64,000 nt of DNA from positions 2,551,761 through 2,615,760 of the forward strand of contig QQBE01000002.1 in assembly GCA_011316235.1 (NCBI GenBank), read 5' to 3'. Made by a program: the position numbers and the translations under genes. This DNA is from Mycothermus thermophilus (lineage: Eukaryota; Ascomycota; Sordariomycetes; Sordariales; Chaetomiaceae). The notes below the pieces were generated by a model, which was not told where the DNA came from, made no database searches, and saw nothing but the letters and a program-made list of their open reading frames with translations. Shown here in pieces: positions 41,042-54,800 of this stretch; position 1 is the stretch's first letter; each line of letters starts with the position of its first letter.

Positions 41042-41839
41042 ATGCTTCGAAACTCACTCTCTCGACAGTTTCATTCACGCGCCAGACAGACATTGCTACT
41101 CACCTCACACATCAACCTATCAAGAAACTGCTTGTCTGATCAGTTCACATCCCAGACTCTCGCCTCCGTTTTTCGCCGCAACAAAAGGATGGCGCCAAAA
41201 CCGAAGATCCAAGAACCCGTCATCACCGCCATCGAGGACCTGTCTCCCACTGATTCAAAGTGGGTGACGCTTCGCAAGATCTCCTACATAGACCAGACTG
41301 GCACACCCCGGACATGGGAAGTGGCCTCGCGCAAAACGCGGGCCCGGTCGGCCGGCATCGACGCCGTGGCCATGGGCAACGTCCTTCTTCATCCCTCACG
41401 ACCTCCGTCCACCCTTATTGTCATCCAGTACCGCCCGCCACTTGACGCCTACACGGTTGAATGGCCCGCGGGCTTGGTCGACGAAGGTGAAACCCCTGAG
41501 CAGGCTGCTGTGCGCGAGTTTCGGGAGGAGACGGGATACGAATGTCGGGTGGTCAGCATTAGTCCGGTGATGGCGGCGGATCCGGGATTGAGCAGCGCAA
41601 ATATGAAGTTGGTCATGGTGGAGGCGAGATTGGGCGAGGGAGAGAACGCGGACAGTTTGCCAGAGCAGAGGCTGGAGGATGGGGAGAATATTGAGCGCGT
41701 AGTGATCCCACTCTCAGAACTGTATCAGCGCCTGCTGGAGTACAGCCAACGGGAAAGAATGGTGGTGTCGGCCAAGCTGTTCCACTTTGCGGCTGGTATG
41801 GAGTTTGGGAGGACCATGGCGGACAAATACAAGATATGA
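41042..41839 (+). CDS. NUDIX hydrolase, ADP-ribose/ADP-sugar pyrophosphatase (YSA1/NUDT5-like)
   Basis: Intronless, 265 residues from the ATG at 41042, or 216 from the ATG at 41189. Cleaves ADP-ribose and similar nucleoside diphosphate sugars. The NUDIX box is complete: GLVDEGETPEQAAVREFREE followed by TGY (GX5EX7REUXEEXGU). Before it are the YSA1-like strands WVTLRKISYIDQTGTPRTWE, AVAMGNVLLHP and LIVIQYRPPLDAYTVEWPAG. The long form adds 49 residues rich in Arg, Ser and Leu with no acidic residues in the first 30 (MLRNSLSRQFHSRARQTLLL), which looks like a mitochondrial presequence. The second ATG has a stronger context (AGGATGGC). Dual targeting by leaky scanning is possible. Confidence 0.9.
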   Translation: MLRNSLSRQFHSRARQTLLLTSHINLSRNCLSDQFTSQTLASVFRRNKRMAPKPKIQEPVITAIEDLSPTDSKWVTLRKISYIDQTGTPRTWEVASRKTRARSAGIDAVAMGNVLLHPSRPPSTLIVIQYRPPLDAYTVEWPAGLVDEGETPEQAAVREFREETGYECRVVSISPVMAADPGLSSANMKLVMVEARLGEGENADSLPEQRLEDGENIERVVIPLSELYQRLLEYSQRERMVVSAKLFHFAAGMEFGRTMADKYKI

Positions 41840-43172
41840 CCTGGAGGACGAGATTACTCCTATGCTCATAGATACTAAGGTTTTCTGGGCAGTCGGTCAT
41901 GATGCGGGATGATGCGGGGCATTTCATAGATTTTTCCTCCCATCACAACAAACAATCCCAAGAGGTTGCATTCGACATGTTTAGTGAGCCAATGGTCGGG
42001 ATGATACGGGTCAGCCGGTGAGCTCCCCGCATTCATCTGCCGAGAGCCCCATCACATGTCCTTGCCCGCATGTTGTCAAGACAGAAGACACATCAGAAGG
42101 CCGCTGAAATCGCCAGCAAGATGACGGCTGGCGTCCATGTCGTACAGACAACGTCATCCGCAGCCAGTGCGCGTCTGAAGAGCCGCAGCTGCATGACAGC
42201 GAACACAGGCAGTTTTCTGTGACTTCCCCACGGCGTTTCAGCGTAGGATGTGCGTTGGCCAACGAAGCGGATGGGGCCGAATCGGAAGCTGCTGCAGAGC
42301 GTTCGGGCATGACAAGGATGATTAAAGTGGGCGAGGTTTATGCTATTCTTAGCCGGATGATTCTGGCATCCCGCTGCTCTCTGTCGGGCATGGAACAAGC
42401 CGAAAAGTCAAGGAATCAAGATGGAAATCTTGTGTCGAAATGGAGAAAGTGGAGAGGAACACGTGGAAGCAGGATTTTGTTTTGTGCGCACTTTTGTCAA
42501 CACAAAGAACACAAAAATGGAAAAGAACAGGGCGTTGCTGGTCGTCCAGTCACTGGCGGGCTGGTGGGCGCTGCAGGTCAGGCGGTGCATGCTGCCCAGG
42601 CATGCCCCACTTTTTGCCGGGTGTGCACGGTTGCCAGGGCGCCAATGGCTCGTCCTGCCCAGTTGGCGCATGCAACAATCCAGGAGGCGGCAAGCAACGC
42701 CAAGCCAAACATGCCTCCGCCTGATGGAGATCAACTCTCCTCTGACATGGACCATCCGACCTTCGACACCACCACCCACTTACGACAACCACCATTTCGA
42801 CCGCGAGGACGACATCAACACTCGCAGAACAGGTAGGTAAGTTTAGAGAGGCCGCTAGGCGCGCCTCGTAACGACGACACGGCCACCGACATCGACGACA
42901 ACAACTGCGCGACTGAGCCCAACCTCCCACCCCCAATCGCCGCCCGCAGACACACCGCCACTGTGCGCGAGAGCGATTCTGCTCGGTCGGGCATGTTGTG
43001 CCTCACAGTCGCCAACCAAGGCCAACGTCGTTGAACATCTCCAGGTTGCTGCCGTCTCCAAACATCACGGCGCCTCGATCGACCCGACGCTCGTTTTTAC
43101 CTTCGCGCTCTTTTCTGTTCCGATCACCCATGCCCCACCCCGCAGCGCTGATTGTCGCTGCATATTAACGCC
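41840..43172. other. Intergenic stretch between NUDIX and NUDE genes
   Basis: No supported gene. Overlapping frames at 42219-42840 lack protein features. The right end is the NUDE leader. Confidence 0.5.
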
Positions 43173-45122
43173 ATGTCGGAGCCACCATCGTCGCCGCCCC
43201 GAGCGGGCGCCAGCCTGGAGGATGCCTTGGCCTGGTACAAGTCGCAGTATGAGGCGCTCGAGGCCGAGCTGGCTGAGTTCCAGGCCTCGAGCAAGGAGCT
43301 GGAGGCAGAGTTGGAGAAGGACTTGGAGGCTGCCGATAAGAGGGAGCGGTCGTTGCGGCAAAAAGCCGAGGAGCTGAGCTTCGAGGTGGAAGAGTGGAAG
43401 GTATGCAAGCGGCCATGCTACATGCTCCATACACCTTGCTGACAGTTTGCGCAGCGGAAATACAAGGAAGCAAAGGCGGAGGCGAACTCGGCGCAGAGCG
43501 CGCTAGAGAAGGAAATCACTAGCCTGCGCGAAGCGAACCGGACACTCCAGCTAAAACTCCGCGACATCGAGGTGGCCAACGATGATTATGAGAGGCAAGC
43601 GCGACACACTACGTCGTCTCTCGAGGACCTGGAGTCCAAGTACAACGTTGCTATTGAGCGCGCCGTCATGTTGGAGGAAGAGATCAAGATTGGCGAACAG
43701 GAACGGGAGAAGCTGCGCGTGGAATCGCAACGCCTGCGGGAGGAACTCGCTGACCTCAAGGTCGAGGCCGAGATCCTCCAGGACAAGATCAAGAAACAGG
43801 AAGCTCGCCACTTGTCCAGCCTCTCCACTGATGCCTCATCCATTCCGGGATCACCATCCTTCTGCAACTCACCTCACTCGACCGCAAGCTCGCCGATGAT
43901 TATGACCCCGCCCGACCTCAAGGCTCTCTCCGCTGAGGATGCTGCTTCCGATCTCCAGGAGCCTCCGTCTCCGCCCATGTCTGACGCCTCTCTGCCGCTT
44001 CCCAGGATCGGCGGTATCAAGACCCCCGCGCCGGTACGAAAGAGCAGGCTCCCGTCAGCCGACACCAGCACCACGCCGAAGCCTCGTGCTTTCACGTCAT
44101 CGACTTCAGGGTCTCGCCTGACTCGAACTACCTCCATTTCCTCCACCTCGTCACGACCCCCAGCACAAAGGTCTACGACTACCCAACCCACGCGCACTGG
44201 TTCCAAGAGGTTAGCAACGTCGAACTCCCTCACCCATATCCGGCACCTCACGGCTCAGATGGCGCGGCTCGAAGCCCGGGTGCAGTCGGCGCGTGCCAAG
44301 CTTCCGGTCACCGCGACCAATACCCCGCCTCGCTCATCTCCGCAACCTGTTGTCCCATCAACCGTCACCATTCGCAGCAGGAAGCGCTCAACGGCGTCTT
44401 CGACCTCAGCCAGCGTCAACGGCGACATAACGACTCCATCCCATTCTCGCCACGCTCCTTCTGATTCTCGCAGTAGCATTCAATCCTCGGCAACCTCGAC
44501 TGGAAAACATGTCCCCCGACTTAGCACATCAGGGGTCTCGCGTCTCTCCTTGGGTACCCTACCCAACCGCAATCCCAACTCAGCCACTACCTCCACGCCG
44601 ATCCCTACTAGCCACCCCTCCGACTTCGATTACTCCCGGCCCAGCAGCCGTGCTAGCTACGGCCGTCCCGCCAGCCGCGCCGAATCTCACGCCGGCACGA
44701 TCAGCATGATTCCCCCACCCCGACCCCTCAGCCGCGCAAGCCACTCTGGCACTCGCACTCCTCTGGGAATCACCCGTCCGCGCACCAGCCTGGGCATGCA
44801 CGGCTACAACAGTAGCATCTCCTCCTATCACTCTTACTCCACCCGGGAAGCCGCCGAAGCAGCCGAAGCAGAGGACGAAGTGGGCGAGTTCCGCACGCCG
44901 AGCAGGAGGGGTACATATTCCAGGCACGAGATGGAGACCGGTATTCCGTTACCCTCCGGAGGGCAATCGGGCATTCCGCTGCCCGGAGGGGGAAGGAGAC
45001 TCAGCGGGGGCAGCGTGTCGGGAGGCATTCCGAGGAGAGCCAGCGGGGCCTCGTCGGGTATGAGGAGCGTTAGTAGCGCTACCGTGAGAGGGCCGACGGT
45101 GGATTTGGGAGAAACATATTGA
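43173..45122 (+). CDS. ro-11: Nuclear distribution protein NUDE (RO-11/Ndel1-like)
   Basis: Two exons (43173-43400, 43455-45122), phase 0, 631 residues. Works with LIS1/NUDF to control cytoplasmic dynein and nuclear movement. The N-terminal 200 residues are one long coiled coil with family-specific sequence: ALAWYKSQYEALEAELAEFQ, LEAELEKDLEAADKRERSL, LRDIEVANDDYERQARHTTS, SLEDLESKYNVAIERAVMLE. The remainder is Ser/Thr/Pro/Arg-rich and probably disordered, with one short conserved patch (SNSLTHIRHLTAQMARLEAR, about residues 295-314). The start at 43173 is the first ATG; upstream non-ATG starts are ignored. It ends VRGPTVDLGETY. Confidence 0.93.
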
Positions 45123-48100
45123 TTCCCCGCTCATCTCACTTGGCTTTGCCTCTGTATTGATTGGATCGGTTGGGAGGTATCGTCGATTTGGAGCGTTTTA
45201 CTACTACCACTTTTTAGTAACGCATTGCGTTCCCTTCTTTTTCTTTCCTTTTCTTTGTTCATGTTTCGCCGGTTGGGTAGAGCAAGATTGGCATCACCTG
45301 CCGGCAGGAGTGGTTTGTGGTCGTTACGAAGCATGAGCGGAAGGCATGCTGGGGAAGCCGTTCATTGTTTTTGCGAACAGGGGATTGTTTTGGGCATGGA
45401 TACACAGAACATCACTCACCGGCTCGCAGAACAAGAAGGAGGAATGTACCAAGACAGGGACGGGCGGATGGGAAAGATACACCTGGGAGTTGGTTGTTTT
45501 TGTTTATGACGGGGTCAGTTTTGTTTCTCCTTCTTGAAGTCATCTTGTGCAAGAGGGGAGGCACATCTGGTTCCGTTGGTTGTTGTCGTCTTTGATGAAG
45601 CTGAGGATGAGATGTGGTTGATGGATGGATGGATGGATACCGTTCTGCTTGCTTTTTATCACTGCACTATTGGTTTGGGGGCGGTTGGGCAAGCATGGCA
45701 AGAGGCAAACGGAAAGGGGATGGATGGTTGATTATGCGCGGATACCTCTGATACACGCTACTCCAGTACAGTCATTTATATTCTTTTCTTTCTTTTGTTG
45801 ATATTGGCCTCACTGTCTGCCTCGTGTTCCTTGTTCGGGTCTTGGGACGGTGAGTCTTCTTTCGGCTCGGACCGTCCGGCCCGGTGTGCATTATCAGGTC
45901 GAGGGGTTGCCGACGTCCCTCTTCCGGAGCCGCTTTGTCCGGACTTGTATTACATCTGGGAGTATATGTACATACCTAGGGAGTGAGTGTCGTTTGCGCA
46001 CTGTTGGGGCTCAAGGTATCTGGCCGACCTGACGGGCGTTCGACATTTGCCCTGCATGAAGCGTCATTGATCGAATGCTGTTTGGACTCGGCATCAGAGC
46101 ATTGTGTGAGCATGTGAGCATTATGATAAGTCCCTGACAAGCATCGTTGGTTGCCTACGCGTGGAGGGTTGATTCTCTAAGCAGTCCCCCGCCCGTCCCA
46201 GAGCCTTGGAGGGAAGAGAAGAATAGTTGCGGGAGTGAAAGGTTAAGCGCAAACACGTCAAATGGAGCTTTCGAGGGTATTTTAGCTGCACTTTGCTCGT
46301 TTGATGACAGGCGTGGCCCATCGATTTTGACCTTAGTGACGTCGCCTGTGTTGTTAGCGAGCCAGGCGTGGGCAAGGTGGAGGTTCGGGTGCCGGAGCTA
46401 CGTCCGAAGGACGTTATGGATCGCGTTATCGATACGAGGTCGCAGAATGAATGATGTCACTCGTGGAATGGTTGATGGCGACCTGTGCGCACAAGCCGAA
46501 GCCAGCTCCCACGACACTCAAAGCTGGGGCTACTTGTAGAGGCTCTCAAGAGCGTCCAAGGTGGACTCTGTGCTATTGTCCAAGGAGCTGGGAGAGTCGA
46601 AACCACCTACTTATGTCTACTCCTCAGATAAGGTATGTTCATTTCAGCAATGTTTGTGGGGCTCATGTCTGAGGTGCTCGTATTACAAGATGCAGTGCCC
46701 GGAATGGAAGCGCTGGGCTTCACTCTGTATTCCATGGATAGAAGCAACGAGAAAGGGCCACATTGGAAGATCAGTCGAACCGGCTCCTCTAGTGAGGCAT
46801 TGCTCACCCTCACGAGTGCATTGATGAAAGGCCGTAAAAAGCTCAAGGGATGGGTCAAAAGCCAAACGCACCGTCGTTGTCCCTTGTTCAGCGTCTGTCC
46901 GAGGCAACGGCGAAGGACGGCCGTTGACATCCATGCATCGCGGCTCGGGAGTCCGAGTCCGCCTCAACCATCCGGATGACCCGTTTGACCGCAGCTCCGG
47001 CAGGTCGGCACAAAGAACGACTTCCCTGTCATGGTGGGTGGCCAAAGGTTTGTCGCGGACAACGTTGGGGATCTGCGGGGCCGGATTCGGACCCTTGCAC
47101 AAAAGCCTGGTCGTCTCGATCGAAACAGCCGCAGCGGGGTCCGCGGGTGTCCGGGGGTTTACGTGGGGCTCTCAACAATTGGGGATTCTGACACCTATCA
47201 GGGAGCCGGCTTTGCATGCCGCCTCAACACGCCGGGAGCGGGCATGGATTTGGGAGAGGAAATTTCTGAATGCGATTGCAAACCGGTGCCCATTTTTGTC
47301 GTGGTCGTGTTCTGCGCATTTCATGCCTCTGGCTTTTTTTGAAGGAGGTGATGTTGCGCTCCTCCATGTCAAGGGGCCCCGCGGCACATCCCGGGTTCCA
47401 CTGGGCCGATGATCCCTCAGGGCCAAGCCAGGTGGAAATGGTTGAATCGCGGATTTTCTGCTTGTTGAGATGGAGAATTGCCATTGTCTGGTCTGCCCCA
47501 CCATGGCAGCTCGAATCGCAGACTGACAACAAGACACCACAACGCTCCGCCAGCGAGAGGCCAAGAGTTGCCAGTGTAAGTGGGACACGAGGAACGTCGA
47601 CGCCCTCAGCTGGCTTGCGTCGGACATGGCATGGCGTTTCCCGAGATGGCCAAGGAGTGATGCGGCGTGGAATTACTACAATCTGCTGGATGTGTCTGAA
47701 GAAGCATGACACAGTAAGCAGGCTGAGCTTGTGGCATCAAGACGCTGACAGAGTGCGTGTGAAATGGAGGCGGTGATAGGGAAATCCGATCGCCTGGTCG
47801 TGACAGACTTGCCCCGCTTGTACTGTAGGTCGGCTGAGATTTTCTCAGTGCTCTGAGGGAGAGAAGTTTGAGGTGAATGGTGTTCATTTGACAGCATTGA
47901 CAGGAGCCGATGATCTGCGATCTGTGGGCCCTCGATGCAGCATTCGATGAGGGGACAGTTCGAAGAAATTTGGCTTCGCACAGTGTTCCTATCGGAGATG
48001 TCGCTGAGACAAAGATCCAAGGCCAGCCTCGACGGCCCAACAACGGTAACTGCAAGAGGAACTTCAAGATGCAGGGAAACAGTCGGCCTAGACATGGTAC

Positions 48101-48838
48101 ATTAGAATGGGAACACCGAGATATTAACCGTGGAAGATGTGGGAGCGGATTTAAGGCATGGGGAAGATGAGGAAAGGCCACAGGGACTTTCCTGGTGTGT
48201 CACTCTCTGCCACATGTTGGCCCATGCTTGGGCTCGGTCCCCACTTCCCGTCCCACTCACACCGTGGATTCCCAGATTTCCCACCAGAAAGTCGGGGCGC
48301 AGGAGCGGTTCCTGGATGGGCTTTCCTCTTGTATGTAGGTAGATGCACACCTCCGGTCTCTCTCCTTCTCCCCTTCCTTCTCTGTTCCAACCTTATCTTT
48401 TGCTCTTTCTCTCTGTCTCCCATCCTTCTCTGCTCTCGACGTGTAGACCCTTCCTTGCGTCACGGGTCCACGAGATCGACCTTCCTCTTCCCTTCTTGTA
48501 CGCTGATTTTGAACCGCCTCCCTTTTCTAATCCTCTGCCCGCCCTTTGACTCCTATCCCTCTACCAGAGGCGGTTCGCAGTCACTACATCACACGACTGC
48601 ATTTTCACAGGGCACTTCCGAAGGTTCGAACCTCTCCGGCTGCGCATCGATCCCTTTCGCCTCATTACTAACTGGCAATTCTCACAGTCAGCAGTACTTT
48701 ACTCTCAGTCGCACGATCCGTGGTCCGACGCCAACTCGCCAGTCCAGCTCAGCAGCTCCCAGCAGCTCATAATACCCGCCCTCGAGGCTCCCGCAAAGTG
48801 GTATTTTCTAAGCATAACCGGTCACACATACCGTCAAG
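45123..48838. other. Longest gene-free stretch (3.7 kb) before acetyl-CoA carboxylase
   Basis: No supported gene. Several frames of 100-200 codons exist, but they overlap on both strands and show no domain features. The rightmost 500 bp is pyrimidine-rich (about 48355-48550), probably the carboxylase core promoter and leader. A GATG repeat lies at 45620. Confidence 0.5.
45620..45639 (+). repeat. GATG tetranucleotide repeat
   Basis: Four GATG units followed by GATA. Confidence 0.85.
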
Positions 48839-51800
48839 ATGAGCGAAACAAACGGCGTCCGGAACGGTGTCACCGTTCCCGTGGCCAACGGCAAGGTTTC
48901 ATATGCCGAGAAGCACAAGCTCCCTAGCCATTTCATCGGCGGGAACAGGCTGGAGAATGCCCCTTCGTCCAAGGTCAAGGACTTCGTTGCCAGCCACGAT
49001 GGCCACACCGTCATCACAAATGTCCGTTTCCCTGGTATACATTCCACATTGCGTTTTGAGCCCAACTAACCCCGAGTCCTAGGTCTTGATCGCGAACAAT
49101 GGCATTGCGGCCGTCAAGGAGATCCGTTCGGTGAGGAAATGGGCATACGAGACGTTCGGCGACGAGCGCGCTATCAAGTTCACTGTCATGGCCACACCAG
49201 AAGATCTCCAGGCCAATGCCGACTATATCCGCATGGCTGACCATTACGTCGAGGTCCCTGGAGGCACCAACAACCACAACTACGCCAACGTTGAGCTCAT
49301 TGTCGATGTCGCCGAGCGTATGGATGTCCATGCCGTTTGGGCCGGTTGGGGCCACGCTTCAGAGAACCCCAAGCTTCCCGAGTCCTTAGCCGCTTCTCCC
49401 AAGAAAATCGTCTTCATCGGGCCACCTGGCTCCGCCATGCGCTCATTGGGTGACAAGATCTCATCTACCATTGTTGCCCAACACGCCAACGTGCCGACAA
49501 TCCCGTGGTCTGGCTCAGGAGTCAGCGAGGTTAAGATCGACGAGAACGGCCTGGTCACGGTGCCCGAGGAAGTTTACCTCAAGGGGTGTGTCAGTTCGTG
49601 GCAGGAAGGCCTCGAGAAGGCTCGCGAGATTGGCTTCCCCGTCATGATCAAGGCCTCCGAAGGCGGTGGCGGCAAGGGCATTCGCAAGGTGATGGACGAG
49701 TCTAGCTTCGAGGAACTCTACAAGGCTGCTGCCAGCGAGATCCCCGGTTCTCCCATCTTCATCATGAAGCTGGCAGACAGCGCTCGCCATCTGGAGGTCC
49801 AGCTCTTGGCTGACCAATACGGCAACAACATCTCCCTGTTCGGCCGTGATTGCTCAGTTCAGCGTCGCCACCAAAAGATCATCGAGGAGGCCCCAGTGAC
49901 AATCGCCAAGCCAGCCACATTCCGCGCCATGGAAGAGGCCGCTGTTCGCCTGGGCAAACTGGTCGGCTATGTTTCAGCGGGAACGGTCGAGTACCTCTAC
50001 TCGCATGCCGAAGACAAGTTCTACTTCTTGGAGCTCAACCCCAGGTTGCAAGTCGAGCATCCCACCACCGAAATGGTGACGGGCGTCAACCTCCCTGCAG
50101 CCCAACTGCAGATCGCCATGGGCATTCCATTGCACCGCATCCGGGACATCCGTCTGCTCTACGGCGTCGACCCGCGCACAGCCACTGAGATCGACTTTGA
50201 GTTCAAGAATCCCGAGAGCGAGAAGACACAACGTCGCCCGACCCCCAAGGGTCACACGACGGCTTGCCGTATCACCTCTGAAGACCCTGGCGAGGGTTTC
50301 AAGCCGTCGAATGGTGTGCTGCACGATCTCAACTTTCGCTCCAGCTCGAACGTCTGGGGTTACTTCTCGGTCGGCTCCGCCGGTGGTATTCACAGTTTCT
50401 CAGACTCGCAATTCGGTCACATCTTCGCGTTTGGCGAGAATCGTGCTGCCTCACGCAAGCACATGGTTGTGGCCCTCAAAGAGCTGAGCATCCGTGGCGA
50501 TTTCCGTACCACCGTTGAGTACTTGATCAAGCTGCTCGAAACTGAGGCCTTCGAGGAGAATACCATCACCACGGGCTGGCTCGATGAACTCATCTCCAAG
50601 AAGTTGACTGCCGAGCGTCCAGACCCCATGCTTGCGGTTGTCTGCGGTGCTGTCACAAAAGCTCACATCGCTAGCGAGGCCTGCCTCGCCGAGTACCGCG
50701 CAGGTCTTGAGAAGGGCCAAGTGCCAGCCAAGGACATCCTCAAGACGGTCTTCCCCATTGACTTCATCTACGAGGGCTACCGTTACAAATTCACCGTCAC
50801 CCGGTCCAGCACAGACAGCTACCGGCTCTTCATCAACGGGTCCAAGTGTACTGTCGGCGTGCGCGCTCTCAGCGATGGTGGCCTGCTCATCCTGCTCAGT
50901 GGCCATAGCCACAATGTGTACTGGAAAGAAGAGGTGGCGGCCACCCGTCTGTCAGTCGATGGCAAGACCTGCTTGCTGGAGCAAGAGAATGATCCGACCC
51001 AGCTTCGCACACCCTCTCCCGGAAAGCTGGTCAAGTACACGGTTGAAGATGGCGCCCATGTCCGCGCTGGACAGACTTTCGCTGAGGTCGAGGTCATGAA
51101 GATGTACATGCCCCTGGTTGCCCAGGAGGACGGTGTTGTGCAGCTGATAAAACAGCCCGGTGCCACTCTGGAAGCTGGCGACATCCTTGGTATCCTGGCG
51201 CTCGACGACCCCAGTCGCGTCAAGCAGGCCCAGCCTTTCCTTGGCCAGCTCCCAGAGTATGGTCCACCGGTGGTCGTCGGCACCAAGCCTTCTCAGCGTT
51301 TCGCAGTTGCCTACGGCACTTTGCGCAACATTCTTCTCGGCTTCGACAACCAGGTGGTCATGAACGACACCCTGCGCGAGCTTGTTACCGTTTTGCGGGA
51401 TCCCAAGCTTCCCTACAGCGAGTTCTCTGCCCAGTTCTCCGCGTTGCATGCTCGCATGCCCAACAAGCTTGACACTCAGCTTGCCCAGATCGTCGAGCGT
51501 GCCCAACAGCGCAACGCTGAGTTCCCCGCCCGCAGTTTGTCAAAGACCTTCCAGCGCTTTATCGACGAGCATGTGGACTCGAAGGCGGATGCTGACCTGC
51601 TCCGGTCCACGCTGGCACCCCTTACCGACGTGCTTGACAAGTACGCTGATGGCCAGAAGGCTCGTGAGCTCAACGTCATCTCAGACTTGTTGTCACAGTA
51701 CGTCGAGGTCGAGAGGCTCTTCTCGGGCCGTCGTCTGCAGGATGAGGAAGTTATCCTTCGCCTACGTGACCAGCACAAGGAGGATATCGCCAGCGTTGTC

Positions 51801-54800
51801 CAGACGGTCTTGTCACACAGTCGCGTCGCTGCCAAGAACTCCTTGATCCTGGCCATCCTTGAAGAATATCGCCCCAACAAGCCCGATGTTGGTAATGTCG
51901 GCAAGGTGCTGCGGCCCGTACTCCGCCGACTTGCGGAGCTCGAGTCTCGCCAGACTGCCAAGGTGTCGCTCAAGGCCCGCGAGGTGCTGATTCAGTGCTC
52001 GCTGCCATCTCTGGAGGAACGCCGCGCCCAGATGGAGCATATCCTGCGCTCATCGGTTGTCGAATCGCGCTACGGTGAAACCGGTTGGGATCATCGTGAG
52101 CCCAACCTGGACGTCATCAAGGAGGTGGTCGATTCCAAGTACACAGTGTTCGATGTTCTGACGCTCTTCTTTGCCCATGAGGACCCCTGGGTGTCGCTGG
52201 CCGCTCTCGAGACATACGTCCGTCGTGCCTACCGCGCGTACCACATTAAGAAGGTCGAGTACCACCACGACGACGAGACACCGTCCTTTGTGTCTTGGGA
52301 TTTCACGCTGCGGAAGATTGGCCAGACCGAGTTTGGATTCCCGGTTCAGTCGAACGCGCCCTCGACGCCGACCACACCGGTTGACAGCAGCTTCGGCCGC
52401 ATCAGCTCCATTAGCGACATGTCGTACCTTTCCCGCAAGACCCAGGACGAACCGACTCGCAAGGGTGTCATCATCCCGTGCAAGTACCTGGATGACGCCG
52501 AGGACGTGCTTGCACGCGCTCTTGAGACGCTGCCCCAGCCCCTGGGCGCACGGAAGAAGAGCGGTGTCAGTTTCCTTGGAGATTTGAACGAGAAGCGCCG
52601 GCCAGCTCATCTAGCGTCTGTCCCCTCATCCAGTGGCTCGGATGAACTCTCTGCTGTCGTCAACGTGGCTATCCGCGATGCTGAAGGCCGCAGCGACGAC
52701 GAAATGCTCAAGGAGATTCTTCCCCTCGTCCAGCGGTTCAAGGAGGAGTTGTTCGCGCGCCGTGTGCGCCGTCTGACGTTCATCTGCGGCCGGAATGATG
52801 GTTCGTACCCGGGTTACTTCACATTCCGTGGTCCCAACTACATTGAGGACGACAGCATCCGTCACATCGAGCCCTCACTGGCCTTCCAGCTTGAGCTCGG
52901 GCGCCTGTCCAAGTTCAAGATCAGGCCAGTCTTCACGGAGAACAAGAACATTCACGTGTACGAAGGCATTGGCAAGGACGTTGAGACGGATCGCCGCTTC
53001 TTCACGCGCGCTGTCATCCGTCCGGGTAGGCTCCGTGACGAGATCCCGACGGCGGAGTACCTCATCTCGGAGGCGGACCGCGTCATCAACGACATCTTCG
53101 ACGCGCTTGAGATTATCGGCACCAGCAACTCGGACCTCAACCACATGTTCATCAACTTCAGCCCCATCTTCCAGCTGCGGCCAGAGGAGGTGGAACAGTC
53201 CCTTCAGGGTTTCCTGGATCGTTTTGGTCTGCGTGCCTGGCGCCTGCGTGTTTCGCAAGTCGAGATTCGCATTATCTGCACGAACCCAGACACGGGAATG
53301 CCGTACCCTCTGCGCGTCATCATTACCAACACGTCAGGTTACGTCATCCAGGTCGAGCTGTACGCGGAACGTCGCTCCGAGAAGGGTGAATGGGTATTCC
53401 ATTCCATCGGCGGCACAACCAAGATCGGCTCCATGCATCTCCTGCCCGTGTCGACGCCGTACCCCACGAAGAACTGGCTGCAGCCCAAGCGGTACAAGGC
53501 CCATATTATGGGCACCCAGTACGTCTACGACTTCCCGGATCTGTTCCGTCATGCCATCGAGAGCAGCTGGGCCGAAGCCGTGAAGCGCAACCCCAGTCTG
53601 GCTGCCCGCCGACCGCCTCAGGGCGAGTGCATTGAGTACAATGAGCTTGTGCTTGACGACCACGACAACCTCACGGAGGTGTCGCGTGACCCGGGCAACA
53701 ACAGCTGCGGCATGGTCGGCTGGCTCATCACGGGCAAGACTCCCGAGTTCCCCGATGGGCGCCGTTTCGTGGTGATCGCCAACGATATCACGTTCAGCAT
53801 CGGATCGTTCGGCCCCAAGGAAGACAACTTCTTTTACAAGTGCACGGAGCTCGCCCGCAAGCTCGGAATTCCCCGCATTTACCTGTCGGCCAACTCAGGC
53901 GCCCGTCTCGGTCTCGCTAACGAACTGATGCCGCACTTCGAGGTGGCCTGGAACGACCCGGAGCGACCGGAGGCTGGTTTCCGTTATCTGTACCTGAGAG
54001 ATGAAGCCAAGGCGCGCTTCGAAAACGAGGTGATCACGGAGGAAGTCGTGGAAGACGGCGAGCGCCGCCACAAGATCGTCACCATTGTTGGCGCCGAGGA
54101 CGGACTGGGTGTTGAGTGCTTGCGTGGCTCGGGCTTGATCGCGGGTGCGACAAGCCGCGCCTACAACGACATCTTCACCTGCACTCTCGTGACGTGCCGC
54201 TCCGTCGGTATCGGTGCATACCTCGTGCGCCTCGGGCAGCGTGCTGTGCAGATTGAAGGCCAGCCTATCATCCTGACTGGCGCTCCTGCCTTGAACAATT
54301 TGCTTGGCCGTGAGGTGTACACCTCCAACCTGCAGCTCGGTGGCACTCAGATCATGTACCGCAACGGTGTGTCCCACCTAACAGCCAACGACGACCTGGC
54401 CGGTGTCGAAAAGATTCTCCAGTGGATGTCTTTCGTCCCGGAGCACCGTGGCGGGCCTCTGCCCATCATTGACAGTGTCGACCCGTGGGACCGCGATGTG
54501 GTGTACACGCCACCTCAGAAGCAACCATACGACGTGCGGTGGATGATTGGTGGGCGCCAGCTCGAGGGCGACAAGTTCGAGCCCGGTCTGTTCGATCGCG
54601 ACTCCTTTGTGGAGACGCTCGGTGGTTGGGCTCGTACTGTGGTGGTCGGCCGTGCACGCCTCGGTGGCATCCCCATGGGCGTCATCGCCGTCGAGACCCA
54701 GTCGATTGAGAACGTTACGCCGGCCGACCCTGCCAATCCGGATTCGATCGAGCAGGTCACCATTGAGGCTGGTGGCGTCTGGTATCCCAACTCCGCCTTC

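Noticed and set aside
48613..48640. Possible tRNA B-box (GGTTCGAACC)
   Set aside because: No matching A-box at the right distance on either strand and the T-arm stem does not pair.
48158..48772. 204-codon plus-strand open frame just upstream of the carboxylase
   Set aside because: Open because the region is pyrimidine-rich and poor in stops; composition (Ser/Pro/Leu/Phe) reflects the CT tract, and no domain or signal is seen.
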